Numbered from the stretch's first letter, positions 15,773-24,096 are shown. The stretch: DNA of 32,465 nt from Lachnospiraceae bacterium (GCA_024698485.1 JAILRC010000086.1:1-32465); one strand, 5' to 3'. A program made the numbers and translations. Notes: generated from the letters alone by a model not told the origin.

Positions 15773-15802
15773 ATTATATGACAAAAAAGAGTATAGGAAC
15801 AA
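15773..15802 (-). promoter_or_regulatory. Promoter of the candidate small RNA
   Basis: On the minus strand TTGTTC (15802-15797), 18-bp spacer, a perfect TATAAT (15778-15773). No coding region follows before the terminator at 15726-15689. Confidence 0.6.
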
Positions 15803-15914
15803 AGTCCCATTTTTGTTGGACTTTTGTTGTTGTTATTTTTTATCCAACATTAATCCGATTTTAATCTTTCCCCCATTTTAGTTTAATTTTTCGGAGTTAT
15901 TATTGGTTCATCGG

Positions 15915-15943
15915 TTGAGAGAAAACCGGAAATCAATTATAAT
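15915..15943 (+). promoter_or_regulatory. Promoter of the UBA-like/two-component operon
   Basis: TTGAGA (15915-15920), 17-bp spacer, TATAAT (15938-15943). A short GATCG/CGATC hairpin lies in the leader near 15948-15962. Confidence 0.85.
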
Positions 15944-15975
15944 AGTGATCGGGAAAACGATCGGAAAGGGTAATT

Positions 15976-16548
15976 ATGGATAATTTAGAAAAAGTTGAAA
16001 AGATCAGAGAGAAGACAGGAGTTTCCTACGAGGCAGCAAAAGAAGCACTTGAGGCTTCCAATTATGACATCCTTGATGCCATCGTCTATCTTGAGAAGAA
16101 CGGTAAGGTGGCAGCACCCAAGGTTGAGGTGGTTGCTGTAGAAGAAACAGAAAAGAAGGAACGCAGGGAGAAGTTCAAGAAGACTCAGGATGATTATGAG
16201 AAGAACTGCAACAAGAAGGCAAGAAACTACTTTGCGGATTTCTTCAAGTGGCTGGGCAAGCTCTTCCAGAAGAGTGTTGACACAAGCTTCGTAGTTGAGA
16301 GAAAGCATGAGAACCTCATCCAGATGCCTGTTCTCGTACTCATCGTACTTCTGATCTTCGTATTCTGGATCGTATGTCCTCTTATCATCGTAGGCCTGTT
16401 CCTTGACTGCCGTTACAGATTCGAAGGCTTAAAGGACGGAAAACTGGACATTAACGGATTCTGCGACAAATGCGCAGACGGAGCAGAGAATATCAAGAAG
16501 GAATTCTGCCAGAACACTGACGATTCCGACAAGACCGATGCTCAGTAA
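15976..16548 (+). CDS. Membrane protein with UBA/TS-N-like N-terminus (DUF4342-type)
   Basis: 190 residues. Residues 1-42 (LEKVEKIREKTGVSYEAAKEAL ... AIVYLEKNG) form a UBA/TS-N-like three-helix domain like the N-terminus of elongation factor Ts. A charged Lys/Glu linker follows. The segment WLGKLFQKSVDTSFVVERKHE leads into one long hydrophobic helix (about 115-145), a pattern seen in DUF4342 proteins. The tail is acidic with three Cys. It lies 24 bp upstream of a response regulator gene and shares its promoter, so it may be the effector or sensor partner of that system. Its function is unknown. Confidence 0.8.
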   Translation: MDNLEKVEKIREKTGVSYEAAKEALEASNYDILDAIVYLEKNGKVAAPKVEVVAVEETEKKERREKFKKTQDDYEKNCNKKARNYFADFFKWLGKLFQKSVDTSFVVERKHENLIQMPVLVLIVLLIFVFWIVCPLIIVGLFLDCRYRFEGLKDGKLDINGFCDKCADGAENIKKEFCQNTDDSDKTDAQ

Positions 16549-16572
16549 AGACATCTGATTTAGGGAGAGAAA

Positions 16573-17250
16573 ATGGCAAGCCGTATCTTGATTGTTGAAG
16601 ACGAAATTAAAATAGCCCGTTTCGTGGAGTTGGAGTTGATCCACGAGGGATATGAAGCGGAAAAAACGGCAGATGGCAGAGAGGGTCTGGAAATGGCCCT
16701 CTCAGGCCGTTTTGACCTTTTGGTCCTGGACATCATGCTTCCGGGACTGAACGGCATAGAAGTGCTGAGAAGGCTCAGAAAAGAGAGCGAGATGCCGGTT
16801 ATCATGCTGACGGCCCGGGATGCTGTCATGGATAAGGTGTCCGGTCTTGATGCCGGAGCAGACGATTACATCACCAAGCCTTTTGCCATAGAGGAGCTGC
16901 TGGCCAGGATCCGTGTAGCCCTCAAGCGAAAAGCGGGAAATGTTGAAGAAAAGCATATTCTTGCAGTGGGGCCTGTTTCCATAGACACGGACCGCTATGA
17001 AGTTACGGTAAACGGTGAAAATGTGGAACTCAGCAACCGTGAGTTCGAACTTTTGAAATTCCTTATGATGAACAAGAACATCGTAATGAAGAGAGAACGG
17101 ATAATGAACGAGATCTGCGGCTATGATTATATGGGGGAGACCAATATCATAGATGTCTATGTCCGCTATTTAAGGACCAAGATCGACGACAGATACGGGA
17201 TCAAATTTATTCAGACAGTCCGCGGTGTCGGATATGTCATAAAGGATTGA
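16573..17250 (+). CDS. OmpR/PhoB-family response regulator
   Basis: A cytosolic DNA-binding response regulator, 225 residues. The receiver domain (1-118) has the acidic pocket E9-D10, phospho-acceptor D53 (LLVLDIMLPG), T80 and K102 (TKPF). The winged-helix output domain (about 128-223) has LSNREFELLKFL and the recognition region NIIDVYVRYLRTKID ending in VRGVGYVI. The kinase gene starts 4 bp after it. Target sites cannot be deduced; no clear direct repeat stands out at 15915-15943. Confidence 0.96.
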   Translation: MASRILIVEDEIKIARFVELELIHEGYEAEKTADGREGLEMALSGRFDLLVLDIMLPGLNGIEVLRRLRKESEMPVIMLTARDAVMDKVSGLDAGADDYITKPFAIEELLARIRVALKRKAGNVEEKHILAVGPVSIDTDRYEVTVNGENVELSNREFELLKFLMMNKNIVMKRERIMNEICGYDYMGETNIIDVYVRYLRTKIDDRYGIKFIQTVRGVGYVIKD

Positions 17251-17254
17251 ACTT

Positions 17255-18496
17255 ATGAGCGAAAGCAAGCGAATGTCATCCATCGCGAGAAAAATAAACT
17301 TTCATTTCTGGCTCAAACGTTTTTCGGACATCCTTTTTCTGGACATTGTCATAGTGACTACCATTGCCATAAGCTATATTCTCAGTAACGAAAGTCTTGA
17401 CATTATGGTATGGAAGATGGAGAAGGAGCAGTGGATGGTCCTTCTTGATTGGTTTGACACCTATGTACGGGTTCCTGCCATCGTTCTTGGAGCATGCGAG
17501 GGCTTCACTCTGATCTCCGCCATGTTTGACACCAGTGAGATCAGGCGGGATCTGAAACCCTTGAACGACCTGGCTGTAAGGGCAGAAAAACTGAGTCGCA
17601 TAGATCTGAACGACCTGAACGATCCTCTTACGGGCAGCAGACCCAATGCAAAGACAAAGGAACAGTCCGGGGCTGACAGAAGAAGAGAAAAGAGAAAGCT
17701 GGAAAATCTGGGTCACGTGATCGAAAACATATCCCCGGACGAGCTTGAAAAGGGCGTACACACCGGAGATGCCGACCTTCAGGGCATAGAAGTGGCACTG
17801 AACAATCTTCTTCTTCGCATGAGAGAGAACCAGAAGCAGCAGGCCAGATTTGTTTCGGATGCTTCCCATGAACTCAGGACCCCCATTGCGGTCATTCAGG
17901 GATATGTCAATATGCTGGATCGCTGGGGCAAAACCGATGAGGCTGTCCTTGATGAGTCCATAGAAGCCTTGAAAAATGAGTCCGAGCATATGAAGACTCT
18001 TGTGGAACAGTTGTTGTTCCTTGCCAGAGGCGACAGCGGAAGAAACACCCTCAATAAGACGGAAATGGATCTTAACGACGTTGTAAAGGACGTTTGGGAA
18101 GAATCCACCATGATAGACGAAAAACACGTATATGTTTTTGAAGATTGTCCCCACGCCGTGATGCACGGAGATGTGGCAATGGTGAAGCAGTCCTTAAGGA
18201 TCTTCATCCAGAATGCTGCCAAATACTCCAATGAAGGCGACACCATCAAACTTAAGGTCATGATGCGGGACGGACATCCTGCCTACGTTGTTCAGGACGA
18301 AGGCATAGGCATGCAGGAATCCGACATTGCCCACATATTTGAACGCTTCTATCGTTCCGACAGTGCCCGTAACTCTCAGACGGGAGGCAGCGGTCTGGGA
18401 CTTTCCATAGCAAAATGGATCATAGACGCCCACGAAGGGCAGATCGAAGTCCTTTCAAGACCGGAATTCGGTACAAGATTTACGGTGACATTTTAA
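17255..18496 (+). CDS. Sensor histidine kinase (HisKA type)
   Basis: 413 residues. Two membrane helices (about 25-45 and 72-93) bracket a short extracytoplasmic loop of roughly 25 residues, so the signal is probably sensed in or near the membrane. A HAMP-like linker follows. The dimerization domain carries H205 in SDASHELRTPIAVIQGY. The ATPase domain has N320 (IQNAAKYS), DEGIGM (348-353), FERFYR and GGSGLGLSIAKW (377 on). It is the cognate partner of the OmpR-type regulator just upstream; AAAGGA precedes the ATG. The short sensor loop resembles intramembrane-sensing kinases of cell-envelope stress, but the stimulus is unknown. Confidence 0.95.
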   Translation: MSESKRMSSIARKINFHFWLKRFSDILFLDIVIVTTIAISYILSNESLDIMVWKMEKEQWMVLLDWFDTYVRVPAIVLGACEGFTLISAMFDTSEIRRDLKPLNDLAVRAEKLSRIDLNDLNDPLTGSRPNAKTKEQSGADRRREKRKLENLGHVIENISPDELEKGVHTGDADLQGIEVALNNLLLRMRENQKQQARFVSDASHELRTPIAVIQGYVNMLDRWGKTDEAVLDESIEALKNESEHMKTLVEQLLFLARGDSGRNTLNKTEMDLNDVVKDVWEESTMIDEKHVYVFEDCPHAVMHGDVAMVKQSLRIFIQNAAKYSNEGDTIKLKVMMRDGHPAYVVQDEGIGMQESDIAHIFERFYRSDSARNSQTGGSGLGLSIAKWIIDAHEGQIEVLSRPEFGTRFTVTF

Positions 18497-18502
18497 AAAT
18501 AA

Positions 18503-18533
18503 AGCGGCATCCGAAAAGATGCCGCTGTTGTTT
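18503..18533. terminator. Bidirectional terminator
   Basis: AGCGGCATC (18503-18511) pairs with GATGCCGCT (18518-18526) around CGAAAA. It is followed by TTGTTTTT on plus, and T-rich sequence exits on minus, so it serves the convergent kinase and TPM genes. Confidence 0.92.
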
Positions 18534-19466
18534 TTATATCCTTCTTCCTCCGCCGCCGTGGGAGCGTCCGGAAGAACTGTGATGGGATGAGGTGTGGGAA
18601 CTGCCGCCTCCGCTTGAACTTGTCTGGGGAATGGGCACCGCAGATACATTCTTGTAGAGGAAGGTATCCGACCGGGATGTGAGCTTGAAGGAGTCTTTTT
18701 TTACGTATCCGGCAGCGTTGGTGGCCGCAGATACACTGATGAGCTGTTTCTTCATGGAAGCTGTGGCGCTTCCGCCCACGATGAAACCGATGATGACAGC
18801 CGCCACGATCCATGCGGGTTTGTAGCGCATGTGCTCTTTATAGGCTTGCTGTTCGTATTTCCAGTCCAGATAGTCTTCCGTCCTTGTGAATCCGTCTTGA
18901 TCGGGACCGTTAGTCTTTTTCCAGTCTTCATATTGCGCGATCTCATCGGGATTCTTTTTGTTGTAGTCTTTAACATGATTTGCCGCATTTTTGGCAAAGC
19001 TGCTGAAAGCTTTGTAGTATTCTCCGTCGATGATGTAATCTGCAATGAAGTCTATCTGATCGTCTATATCGCTGTCATTGAAGTAGATCATGCCAAGACC
19101 GGTGGTGGTGATCCAGACCATGTAATCACTGCCGTCGGGAGTTATGTAGCGGAGAAAGCATATGCCGCTGAAAACGTCGTCTCTTCCGTAGCCGGTGTAG
19201 TCAAAGAAGTCGTCGCAGTATTCAGCTGCGGTCTTTCCTTCCAGATCGTGGGTGGTCACAACAACGATGTCGAAATTCAGTTCATCGCTCAAAGCTTTTA
19301 ATTCGGAATTGAGCTGCTGTTCCTCGTCATCGGACAGAATGTCCGCCATATCCGTAACATAACAGTCCGGATGATCTGCCAGAGCCTGATCCGCGAATAC
19401 GCCGGCGGGAGCGCAGAGGGCAACAAGAAATGTTGTTAATAAAAGTACCGAAAATAACCTTTTCAT
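18534..19466 (-). CDS. TPM-domain membrane protein (YgcG/YdjH-like)
   Basis: 310 residues. The signal peptide (1-26, ending GVFA) is followed by an extracytoplasmic TPM domain (about 35-160: VTDMADILSDDEEQQL, FDIVVVTTHDL, YGRDDVFSGICFL). One TM helix lies near 216-236 (WIVAAVIIGFIVGG). The cytosolic tail ends in a Ser/Gly/His-rich tract (SSHTSSHHSSSGRSHGGGG). The architecture matches B. subtilis YdjH. The second ATG (19466) was chosen because GGGAGG lies 7 nt before it, while the first ATG at 19472 is almost touching that site. It lies 13 bp after the zinc-ribbon gene, the same pair order as ydjG-ydjH. A role in envelope maintenance is inferred. Confidence 0.85.
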   Translation of the reverse strand: MKRLFSVLLLTTFLVALCAPAGVFADQALADHPDCYVTDMADILSDDEEQQLNSELKALSDELNFDIVVVTTHDLEGKTAAEYCDDFFDYTGYGRDDVFSGICFLRYITPDGSDYMVWITTTGLGMIYFNDSDIDDQIDFIADYIIDGEYYKAFSSFAKNAANHVKDYNKKNPDEIAQYEDWKKTNGPDQDGFTRTEDYLDWKYEQQAYKEHMRYKPAWIVAAVIIGFIVGGSATASMKKQLISVSAATNAAGYVKKDSFKLTSRSDTFLYKNVSAVPIPQTSSSGGGSSHTSSHHSSSGRSHGGGGRRI

Positions 19467-19479
19467 CCTCATACCTCCC

Positions 19480-20577
19480 TTACATTATATGCTTCAACAG
19501 CTGGAGTATGAGGGATATCAGCACGATGACCCCTGAGGTGACTCCGGTGTATGACCAGAAATACTTGGTCTTGAGACTCTTGTCCATGGGAAGATTTCCC
19601 ACAAACTTGCCTGTCTGCCCGTTCATGGCAAAGGTGTAGTTTTGGTCATTCCATTTGGTGTTCAGTATCCACGCGGGAAGCAGGGCGTATTTCGCACCGT
19701 TGGAACTGAAACGTACGTTGGTGTGCTCGTTGGTAACGGTGGAATAGCCCGTGACGGTGCCTTGAAGGCGCGACGCTGCAGTGGACTTTATGCGCTCGGT
19801 GGAGCGCTCCTTGGAGTCCTCCACGGAAACATCGTATTTATCGGCCATGTAGCCTGCCAGGTAGGCAGTCTGGAAAGGAACCGCAGCCTTGTAATCATAG
19901 GGCTCGAGAGAATCCATGAGATCGTCCGCCATCTTTGTGGATGCGTCCACGGGAACGTCTTCAAAGGAAAGAGTAGCTTCTCTCGTGATGGAATAGTGAT
20001 CCTTTTGAGTGTATGCGAATTTTCCGTCGCTCCAGGTGCGGACTTTTGTACCCTTGAATCTGCCGGAGACTTCCACATCCGCGCTGTAGAGCCAGAAAGG
20101 GACATATACTCCCAGGATCTCCTCTATGTGGTTCTGCTCCTTGAAAACCTTCGGAAGAAGCTTTTTGCCTGTGAGATGGTCGGCCATTTTCTTCACCGCA
20201 GCTTCTTTATTGAGCTTGAAAGGGATTACCAGATCGGGTTTCAGACCTCCCGCAAAGTTTCCCATCACCACCACGTTGTTTCCGCAATAGGGGCATGTGG
20301 TGGCAGCCATATTTTCATCTCCGATGATCTCTCCCGCACAGGATCTGCATACGAAAACCCTCATGCCTTCGATTTCGGAGTTACTCCATTCGTTTGTCTG
20401 TCCCAGATCCCATTCAACTTCATCCGCTCTGTCTGCGGAAAGATCTTTGTCAAGCTGTTCCAGAGCGGACATCTCGAATTCTGTGTCGCAGTAAGGACAT
20501 TTCATCTTCTGTACTTCGGAATTGAATTCGATGGCGCCGCCGCAACAGGGACACTTGTATTCCTGCAATCCTGCCAT
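19480..20577 (-). CDS. Tail-anchored double zinc-ribbon protein (YdjG-like)
   Basis: 365 residues. Two N-terminal zinc ribbons: CPCCGG...CPYC (about 9-31) and CRSC...CPYC (about 76-98). They are followed by a conserved domain with LVIPFKLNKEAAVKKMADHL, GVYVPFWLYSADVEVSGRF and LLPAWILNTKW. A single C-terminal hydrophobic helix (about 340-360, SGVIVLISLILQLL) would anchor it with the ribbons in the cytosol. B. subtilis YdjG has this layout and is encoded with TPM (YdjH) and SPFH (YdjI) proteins near pspA. Here the SPFH partner is at 24778 and no pspA is in the window. GGGAGG precedes the ATG on the minus strand. Confidence 0.85.
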   Translation of the reverse strand: MAGLQEYKCPCCGGAIEFNSEVQKMKCPYCDTEFEMSALEQLDKDLSADRADEVEWDLGQTNEWSNSEIEGMRVFVCRSCAGEIIGDENMAATTCPYCGNNVVVMGNFAGGLKPDLVIPFKLNKEAAVKKMADHLTGKKLLPKVFKEQNHIEEILGVYVPFWLYSADVEVSGRFKGTKVRTWSDGKFAYTQKDHYSITREATLSFEDVPVDASTKMADDLMDSLEPYDYKAAVPFQTAYLAGYMADKYDVSVEDSKERSTERIKSTAASRLQGTVTGYSTVTNEHTNVRFSSNGAKYALLPAWILNTKWNDQNYTFAMNGQTGKFVGNLPMDKSLKTKYFWSYTGVTSGVIVLISLILQLLKHIM

Positions 20578-20610
20578 AGATCGTACCTCCCACCTTGATA
20601 TTTACAGAAT

Positions 20611-20639
20611 ATTTTACCCTAAAGCATATAAAAGTTCAA
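20611..20639 (-). promoter_or_regulatory. Promoter of the zinc-ribbon/TPM operon
   Basis: On the minus strand TTGAAC (20639-20634), 17-bp spacer, TAAAAT (20616-20611). The dyad at 20652-20667 would be centred near -55 relative to this promoter. Confidence 0.65.
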
Positions 20640-20651
20640 TGAGACTTTTTT

Positions 20652-20667
20652 CTGTCATTTCTGACAG
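20652..20667. promoter_or_regulatory. Dyad operator, copy 1 (CTGTCA-N4-TGACAG)
   Basis: CTGTCATTTCTGACAG, a perfect 6-bp inverted repeat with a 4-nt centre. It lies in the divergent region between the zinc-ribbon/TPM operon and the sensor operon. The same half-sites recur at 24097-24112. The centre is 30.5 bp upstream of the first base of the -10 GATAAT, i.e. near -42.5, a class II activator position. The best candidate binder is the LuxR-type regulator at 23425. Confidence 0.7.
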
Positions 20668-20695
20668 TGAAATGTTGTACTTTCTGTGCGATAAT
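20667..20695 (+). promoter_or_regulatory. Candidate activator-dependent promoter of the sensor operon
   Basis: An extended -10, TGC-GATAAT (-10 hexamer 20690-20695), with no recognisable -35; the dyad operator occupies that region. A second, conventional candidate lies downstream: TTGTGC (20729-20734), 17-bp spacer, TATATT (20752-20757), which could give basal expression. Confidence 0.5.
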
Positions 20696-20795
20696 TAATT
20701 GCAATCGGGGAAAATAATTATGTTTTCCTTGTGCTGCGGCAAAGTTTCGGGTATATTATTTTTACGGGTGTTTATTAAATGCAAGGAGAAGGATC

Positions 20796-22448
20796 ATGAT
20801 GCGCAGATTTAGCAAAACTCAGATCAATACAGTTCTGGCCATCCTGACCATTATTTTTGCTGCGTCGCTCAGGCAGATCCCCTTTCCCGTCACTCCTTTT
20901 GTAAAAGTGACCGTGGCCTTTTTGCGCCCGGTGATCTATGTTACTCTTTTCTCTCTCTGGGGCATATCCATCGGCAAACGCATCGTTCATGAGAAGATAA
21001 AGAACATTCTCATGATAATCGCTGCCCTTATGGTATTCTGGATCTGCGCCCGTACGGTCAAATATAATTCCACGGATCTCACCGTTATAAGATACTCCTG
21101 GTATCTCTACTATGTTTCCCAGATCTTTATACCTACTCTTTTCTTTATCGTGGCATTCCTGCTGGACAAACAGGACAGAGATGTTCCGGGGGGAAAGATC
21201 ATAACAAGAGGAGCCTTCGGAGTCAGTGCTGTGCTGCTGCTCCTGGTGCTCACCAACGACCTTCACCGGCTGGTGTTTGTTTTCGGAAGCAAACCTTACA
21301 CGGAAAAGGATTACACCCACGCATTTGTTTTTTACATGGTGTGGGGCTGGATGGTGCTTCTTGGGCTTTATTCCATTGTGGCCATAGTTTCCAAATGCCG
21401 TGTTTATGAAAGAAAGAAGTTCGCCGTTTTACCTCTCATTGCCATTTCCCTGGCATTTTTATATGCCGTGCTGTCAATGACGGGAAATCCTCTCATCAAG
21501 AAATTTGCGGGGGACATGAGCGTAAGCTTCAGCGTCATCTATATGTTCATCATAGAAAGCTGCCTTCAGAGCGGACTCATCAGGATAAACACGGGCTACA
21601 AAGAACTGTTTGAAAACTCCACCATCCGGGCTCAGATCCTGGATGAGGCATATAACACTTATCTGACTTCCGGCAATGCAGTCACCTATCCCATTGAAAC
21701 ACTGAGGGAGACTGAGTGGGGTCCCGTGCTTTTGGAAGATGGTATCAGGCTTTCGAACTTCAGGATCACCGGAGGACATTTCCTGTGGCAGGAGGACACC
21801 ACCGAACTTTTTAAAGTTATGCAGGAACTGGACGAGGCAAAAAGAGAACTTGAAGGCCGTAATGCCGTGCTGGCCGAAGCTTTCAACACCGAAAGGAACA
21901 TACGCCGACTGGAGGAGCAGAACCGTCTCTACGATTCCATCCAGAAAAAGACCAGAAAGCAGATCAATATGCTGTCTAAACTCCTTAAAGAGTACAGGAG
22001 CGCGGAAACTCACGATCAGCGTACGGCAATACTGAAGCACATAATAGTTGTGGGAGTTTACATCAAACGCCGCAACAATCTCATATTCATCAACGAGCAG
22101 AGCAATGTGATCCCCGTAAGGGAACTGGAACTCTGCTTCGAGGAGACGGTGAGCAATCTTGAGCTGGCAGACATCAGGAGCAGCTGTTTCATAAATGCCG
22201 GGGATGAGATCGCCCTGTCCGTCGCCACGGAAATGTATGACCTTTACGAGAAGATCTGCGAGGAAGTGTATGGAAAGATCGATTCCATGCTGATCAGGAT
22301 CTACCTGAATGAGGACGGCTATCACATGAGCATGGACGTAAACTCCCTCGAACCTTTACAGATCAAGGCTCCAGGTGCAAAAGTCACGGAAGAGGACGGA
22401 GTCTACTGTATCTCTGCGAGGTTTGACAGGCAGGAGGTGGGAGCATGA
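20796..22448 (+). CDS. 7TM sensor protein with degenerate kinase-like C-terminus
   Basis: 550 residues. The first 260 residues contain about seven to eight hydrophobic helices resembling the 'histidine kinase N-terminal 7TM' domain. A central coiled coil (about 345-420: LDEAKRELEGRNAVLAEAF, RRLEEQNRLYDSIQKK) contains no plain phospho-acceptor His motif. The C-terminal 130 residues have kinase-like secondary structure (YIKRRNNLIFINE, ATEMYDLYEKICEEV), but no N-box Asn and no glycine boxes, so ATP binding is unlikely. The true kinase is the next gene, overlapping by ATGA. I read it as a membrane receptor that controls a separate kinase. AAGGAGAAGG precedes the ATG. Confidence 0.8.
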   Translation: MMRRFSKTQINTVLAILTIIFAASLRQIPFPVTPFVKVTVAFLRPVIYVTLFSLWGISIGKRIVHEKIKNILMIIAALMVFWICARTVKYNSTDLTVIRYSWYLYYVSQIFIPTLFFIVAFLLDKQDRDVPGGKIITRGAFGVSAVLLLLVLTNDLHRLVFVFGSKPYTEKDYTHAFVFYMVWGWMVLLGLYSIVAIVSKCRVYERKKFAVLPLIAISLAFLYAVLSMTGNPLIKKFAGDMSVSFSVIYMFIIESCLQSGLIRINTGYKELFENSTIRAQILDEAYNTYLTSGNAVTYPIETLRETEWGPVLLEDGIRLSNFRITGGHFLWQEDTTELFKVMQELDEAKRELEGRNAVLAEAFNTERNIRRLEEQNRLYDSIQKKTRKQINMLSKLLKEYRSAETHDQRTAILKHIIVVGVYIKRRNNLIFINEQSNVIPVRELELCFEETVSNLELADIRSSCFINAGDEIALSVATEMYDLYEKICEEVYGKIDSMLIRIYLNEDGYHMSMDVNSLEPLQIKAPGAKVTEEDGVYCISARFDRQEVGA

Positions 22449-23428
22449 GCCTATTCGGAAAGAAAAACAAACTCAGTCCCGACTGTATCAAAGAATCCTT
22501 TGACAACCTTCCCTCCGGCATATGCTTTTTCGACAGCAACGGCTTTTTGAAACTCTGCAACAAGACCATGCATCGCCTATCCTATGATCTAAGCGGTCAT
22601 GACGTTCAGTATCTGGGAGAATTCGAAGAGACCCTTAAAAATCCCGGCAGCAAGTGCACCCGCCCCATAGACGGCAAATACTACTTTATGGCGGACGGAA
22701 CTGTGTGGCTTTTTGTGAGGAATACGATCGTAGGAGCCCAGGGGGCAAAGTATACGGAGTACATCGCATCGGAGGTTTCCGAACTGTATAAACGACTGGA
22801 TGAACTCAGCATGGACAACAGGAAGATGCTGGAGGTTTCAGGAGAGATCAAGAAGATGTCGGCAAACGTTCTCGCGGTGGCAAGGGAAGAAGAGACACTC
22901 TCCATGAAGATGCGTGTCCACGACGAAATGGGCCGAAGCCTTACGGCTGCCAGAAAACTCCTGCAGCAGGGAGTGATGCTGGAAAAAGATAATCCGGTGA
23001 TAGAAAGCTGGAAGAGGACAACGGAGATCCTGAAACGGGGAAATGACGAACCGGAAAAGAAGGATATGCTGGATGAACTCAGAGAAGCCTGCAAGGGCAT
23101 GCTGAACATACATTTAAAGGGCACACTTCCGGAAAAGGAAGCGGTTGCCTATCTCATAGTTGTGGCTATCAGGGAATGCATCACCAATGCCATCAGATAT
23201 GCCAATGCCACGGAACTTTACGTGAATGTGGAGAAGGTGGACGGAAAGGCCATAGCGAAGATCTCCAACAACGGTGATCCGCCCAAGGGATGGATCAGCG
23301 AAGGCGGAGGGCTTTCTTCACTGAGAAGGAAGCTGGAAAGAGCGGGAGGGCTCATGGAAGTGAGAAGTCAGCCCATATTTGAGCTGACCGTGATCCTGCC
23401 CTATGACGATTGGAGGTTGACTACATGA
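22445..23428 (+). CDS. Soluble PAS-containing histidine kinase (HisKA_3/NarL type)
   Basis: 327 residues, no membrane segment. A PAS-like domain (about 14-110: ESFDNLPSGICFFDSNGFLKLCN) is followed by a coiled coil and the HisKA_3 motif with H159 (KMRVHDEMGRSLTAARKLL). The ATPase domain has N248 in RECITNAIRYANA, a G1-like NNGDPP (275-280) and GGGLSSLRRKLERAGG (287 on). It overlaps both its neighbours by four bases (22445-22448 and 23425-23428), so three proteins are made in fixed ratio. It most likely phosphorylates the LuxR-type regulator downstream, under control of the upstream 7TM protein. Confidence 0.9.
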   Translation: MSLFGKKNKLSPDCIKESFDNLPSGICFFDSNGFLKLCNKTMHRLSYDLSGHDVQYLGEFEETLKNPGSKCTRPIDGKYYFMADGTVWLFVRNTIVGAQGAKYTEYIASEVSELYKRLDELSMDNRKMLEVSGEIKKMSANVLAVAREEETLSMKMRVHDEMGRSLTAARKLLQQGVMLEKDNPVIESWKRTTEILKRGNDEPEKKDMLDELREACKGMLNIHLKGTLPEKEAVAYLIVVAIRECITNAIRYANATELYVNVEKVDGKAIAKISNNGDPPKGWISEGGGLSSLRRKLERAGGLMEVRSQPIFELTVILPYDDWRLTT

Positions 23429-24063
23429 CAAGAGTTTTGATCGTGGAAGATCAAAAGATGGCGAGAGACAGCATGGTGGGCTACGTGGAAGCCAGTGAGA
23501 ATTACACTCTTGCAGGAACACTTAAGAACGCCGGCTCGGCCGAGGTTTTCTGTGCGGGACATCCAGTGGATCTGATCCTCATGGATGTATGCACGGAATA
23601 TGATGAAAGTGGACTGGAGGCAGCAGCTGTCATTAAAAAGCGCTATCCTTCCATTAAGATAATCATCGTTACATCCATGGTGGAATGCAGTTTTCTGGAC
23701 AGAGCGAGAGAAGCGGGGGCGGACAGCTTCTGGTACAAAGAGACCGAGACGGAGGAACTGCTCAATGTCATGGATCGCACAATGGCGGGTGAGAGCATCT
23801 ATCCCGAAAGAACCCCGGAAGTGAAACTGGGACTCACCACCAGCTATCACCTTACAGGAACAGAACTTCTGGTGCTGAGGACTCTCATGGAAAGCAGCAA
23901 CTATCAGGAGGCGGCGGACAAGATCGGCTGTACCGAAAGGAACATCCGTTTCCACCTGAACAACATTCTTGACAAAACGGGGTACAGGAACCGCTTTGAA
24001 CTTTGCATGGCTGTGTCCCAGAAAAAACTGATCATAGTGAATCCGGACCACGAATTGTCTTGA
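23425..24063 (+). CDS. LuxR/NarL-family response regulator
   Basis: 212 residues. The receiver domain has E8-D9, phospho-acceptor D54 (LILMDVCTEYDESG), T/S near 83 and the conserved Lys in WYKET. The C-terminal LuxR-type helix-turn-helix (about 143-200) has LTGTELLVLRTL, NYQEAADKIGCTERNIRFHL and ILDKTGYRNRFEL. The ATG at 23425 overlaps the kinase stop and has GGAGG 8 nt upstream; a longer frame from TTG 23410 is less likely. Being the only DNA-binding protein between the two copies of CTGTCA-N4-TGACAG, it is the prime candidate to bind them and activate both its own operon and the SPFH operon. Confidence 0.93.
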   Translation: MTRVLIVEDQKMARDSMVGYVEASENYTLAGTLKNAGSAEVFCAGHPVDLILMDVCTEYDESGLEAAAVIKKRYPSIKIIIVTSMVECSFLDRAREAGADSFWYKETETEELLNVMDRTMAGESIYPERTPEVKLGLTTSYHLTGTELLVLRTLMESSNYQEAADKIGCTERNIRFHLNNILDKTGYRNRFELCMAVSQKKLIIVNPDHELS

Positions 24064-24096
24064 TAAAAAGATAAAAAAAATATAAAGTCTGATTCA

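Noticed and set aside
19642-20598. A 318-codon plus frame opposite the zinc-ribbon gene
   Set aside because: The minus frame has paired Cys ribbons, a ribosome site and a logical neighbour; the plus frame has none of these.
21474-22325. A 283-codon minus frame opposite the 7TM sensor gene
   Set aside because: Antisense shadow; the plus strand forms a coupled three-gene operon.
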